Below, piece after piece: positions 12,925 to 13,588 of a DNA stretch of 13,588 nt. Position numbers and translations under genes: made by a program. The stretch lies in the NCBI GenBank assembly GCA_964514285.1, contig CAZEQC010000094.1, forward strand, positions 1 through 13,588, in the 5' to 3' direction. The stretch's first letter is position 1. Every line of letters begins with the position of its first letter. The notes beneath the pieces were generated by a model. The model was not told the origin of the DNA. It made no database searches and saw only the letters and a program-made list of their open reading frames with translations. Origin of the DNA: SKLM01 sp964514285. Lineage in GTDB: Bacteria > Chloroflexota > Anaerolineae > B4-G1.

Positions 12925-13588
12925 CTAGGGGCGCCCGGCACCGGGCACGTCCACACGGGCCGTCTCGATGCGGCCCTTTCCAAGACCCTGTTCGCCGTAG
13001 ACCGACGTGCAGACGCAGAGGGTCCGCCGGTCAGGGCCTCCCAGCATGGCGGCGAAGGGTTGTGTCGCCACGTCGATGCGGTCGACGACCTCGCCTCCCT
13101 CGAGGACGCACAACACCTGTTGGCTGCCAAACGGTGAGGCGACCCACAGAGCACCCTCGGCGTCCAGGCAGATCCCGTCCGGGGCGGTGCGTGTGGTGTC
13201 GAATCGGTCCTCGAAGCCTCGTTTGTCAAAGCGGGCCCAGGTGCGGCGGTTCATCAGTGAGCCGTCGGGCGCGATGTCAAAGGCGCTCAAGCGAGCGGCG
13301 AACGTCTCGGCGACGATGAGGGTCCCTCCGTCCGGCGTGATGACCATCCCGTTGGGGAAGGCCAGCTCGTCGGCCACCACGCGCGCCCGCCCGTCTGGGG
13401 TCACCAGCAGAATCTCGGCCAGCTTGGCGTTGGCGGATGGATCGGAGATGTCGTAGCCGAAGTGGCCCACGTAGGCGCGGCCCCGTCGATCCACCACCAT
13501 GTCGTTGCAGTGGTAAGACGCGAGCCGGCGCAGGTCGGCGACCTCAGTAAGGCCATCCGGGTCCAGTCGCAGCAGCCGGCGATCCTTC
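12925..13588 (-). CDS. SMP-30/gluconolactonase-family protein (N-terminus cut by window edge)
   Basis: The C-terminal 220 residues of a six-bladed beta-propeller hydrolase; the frame runs off the right edge. Recognisable elements are LLRLDPDG, YHCNDMVVDRRGRAYVGHFG, LAFPNGMVITPDGGTLIVAE, TAPDGICLDAEGALWVASPF and LCVCTS. The N of CNDM, the N of FPNG and the D of APDG correspond to metal-ligand positions of SMP-30, so a lactonase-type divalent-metal site is likely; the first ligand (a Glu) lies outside the window. Family members hydrolyse sugar lactones such as gluconolactone, or other esters. It probably heads or precedes the thioesterase gene on the same transcript, with 65 nt between stop and TTG. 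That spacer holds a short hairpin (12906-12919) without a T-run. An internal Met at 13500 is not the start, because family-typical sequence continues upstream of it. Confidence 0.9.
   Translation of the reverse strand, partial: KDRRLLRLDPDGLTEVADLRRLASYHCNDMVVDRRGRAYVGHFGYDISDPSANAKLAEILLVTPDGRARVVADELAFPNGMVITPDGGTLIVAETFAARLSAFDIAPDGSLMNRRTWARFDKRGFEDRFDTTRTAPDGICLDAEGALWVASPFGSQQVLCVLEGGEVVDRIDVATQPFAAMLGGPDRRTLCVCTSVYGEQGLGKGRIETARVDVPGAGRP

Noticed and set aside
1..13588. CRISPR array, tRNA, rRNA, transposase or phage genes
   Set aside because: I saw no regularly spaced repeats, no tRNA-like cloverleaf and no transposase or integrase motifs in any frame.

Overview
The window is GC-rich and has overlapping operons, frequent GTG/TTG starts and Shine-Dalgarno sequences. 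Its gene content is a dockerin-tailed secreted glycosidase, tandem-GNAT and CPBP proteins, a Rex repressor, and a stand-alone E2 acyltransferase. This suggests a Gram-positive-like or Chloroflexota (Anaerolineae-type) bacterium, probably an environmental metagenome scaffold. The phylum is inferred from gene style; there is no marker gene. A 100-N scaffold gap lies at 8937-9036.

Layout. (i) 3-1413, plus strand: the 3' end of a small unrecognised gene, then two flavodoxin-fold flavoproteins, each start overlapping the previous stop as ATGA. The first flavoprotein carries an Fe-S-type Cys motif. (ii) 1421-7649, minus strand: a tight four-gene run, read right to left, of a large secreted multidomain glycosidase-like protein with a dockerin, a nitrilase-family amidohydrolase, a CPBP membrane protease and a tandem-GNAT acetyltransferase. 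Spacings are 3 nt, then two 4-nt overlaps. (iii) 7650-7937: a noncoding divergent spacer with an AT-rich patch (about 7815-7860) and one inverted repeat; I see no convincing promoter. (iv) 7938-8936, plus strand: a single-domain response regulator, then the broken start of a secreted surface protein that is frameshifted and runs into the gap. (v) 9037-9128: a 55-bp copy of the sequence left of the gap and a 32-bp perfect palindrome. (vi) 9129-11120: divergent gldA (glycerol dehydrogenase) and rex (NADH-sensing repressor). Their 267-bp spacer holds two near-consensus promoters and two Rex-type operators, each just downstream of one promoter. (vii) 11197-13588, minus strand: SMP-30/gluconolactonase (truncated by the window edge), hotdog thioesterase, DUF4440/NTF2-like protein and an E2-type acyltransferase domain protein.

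The best-supported functional story is the gldA-rex unit. An NAD-linked dehydrogenase and the NADH-responsive repressor are divergently transcribed, and the arrangement predicts that Rex represses both genes until NADH rises. The most anomalous stretch is 8347-9128, where a broken gene, an exact repeat flanking an assembly gap and a long palindrome coincide.
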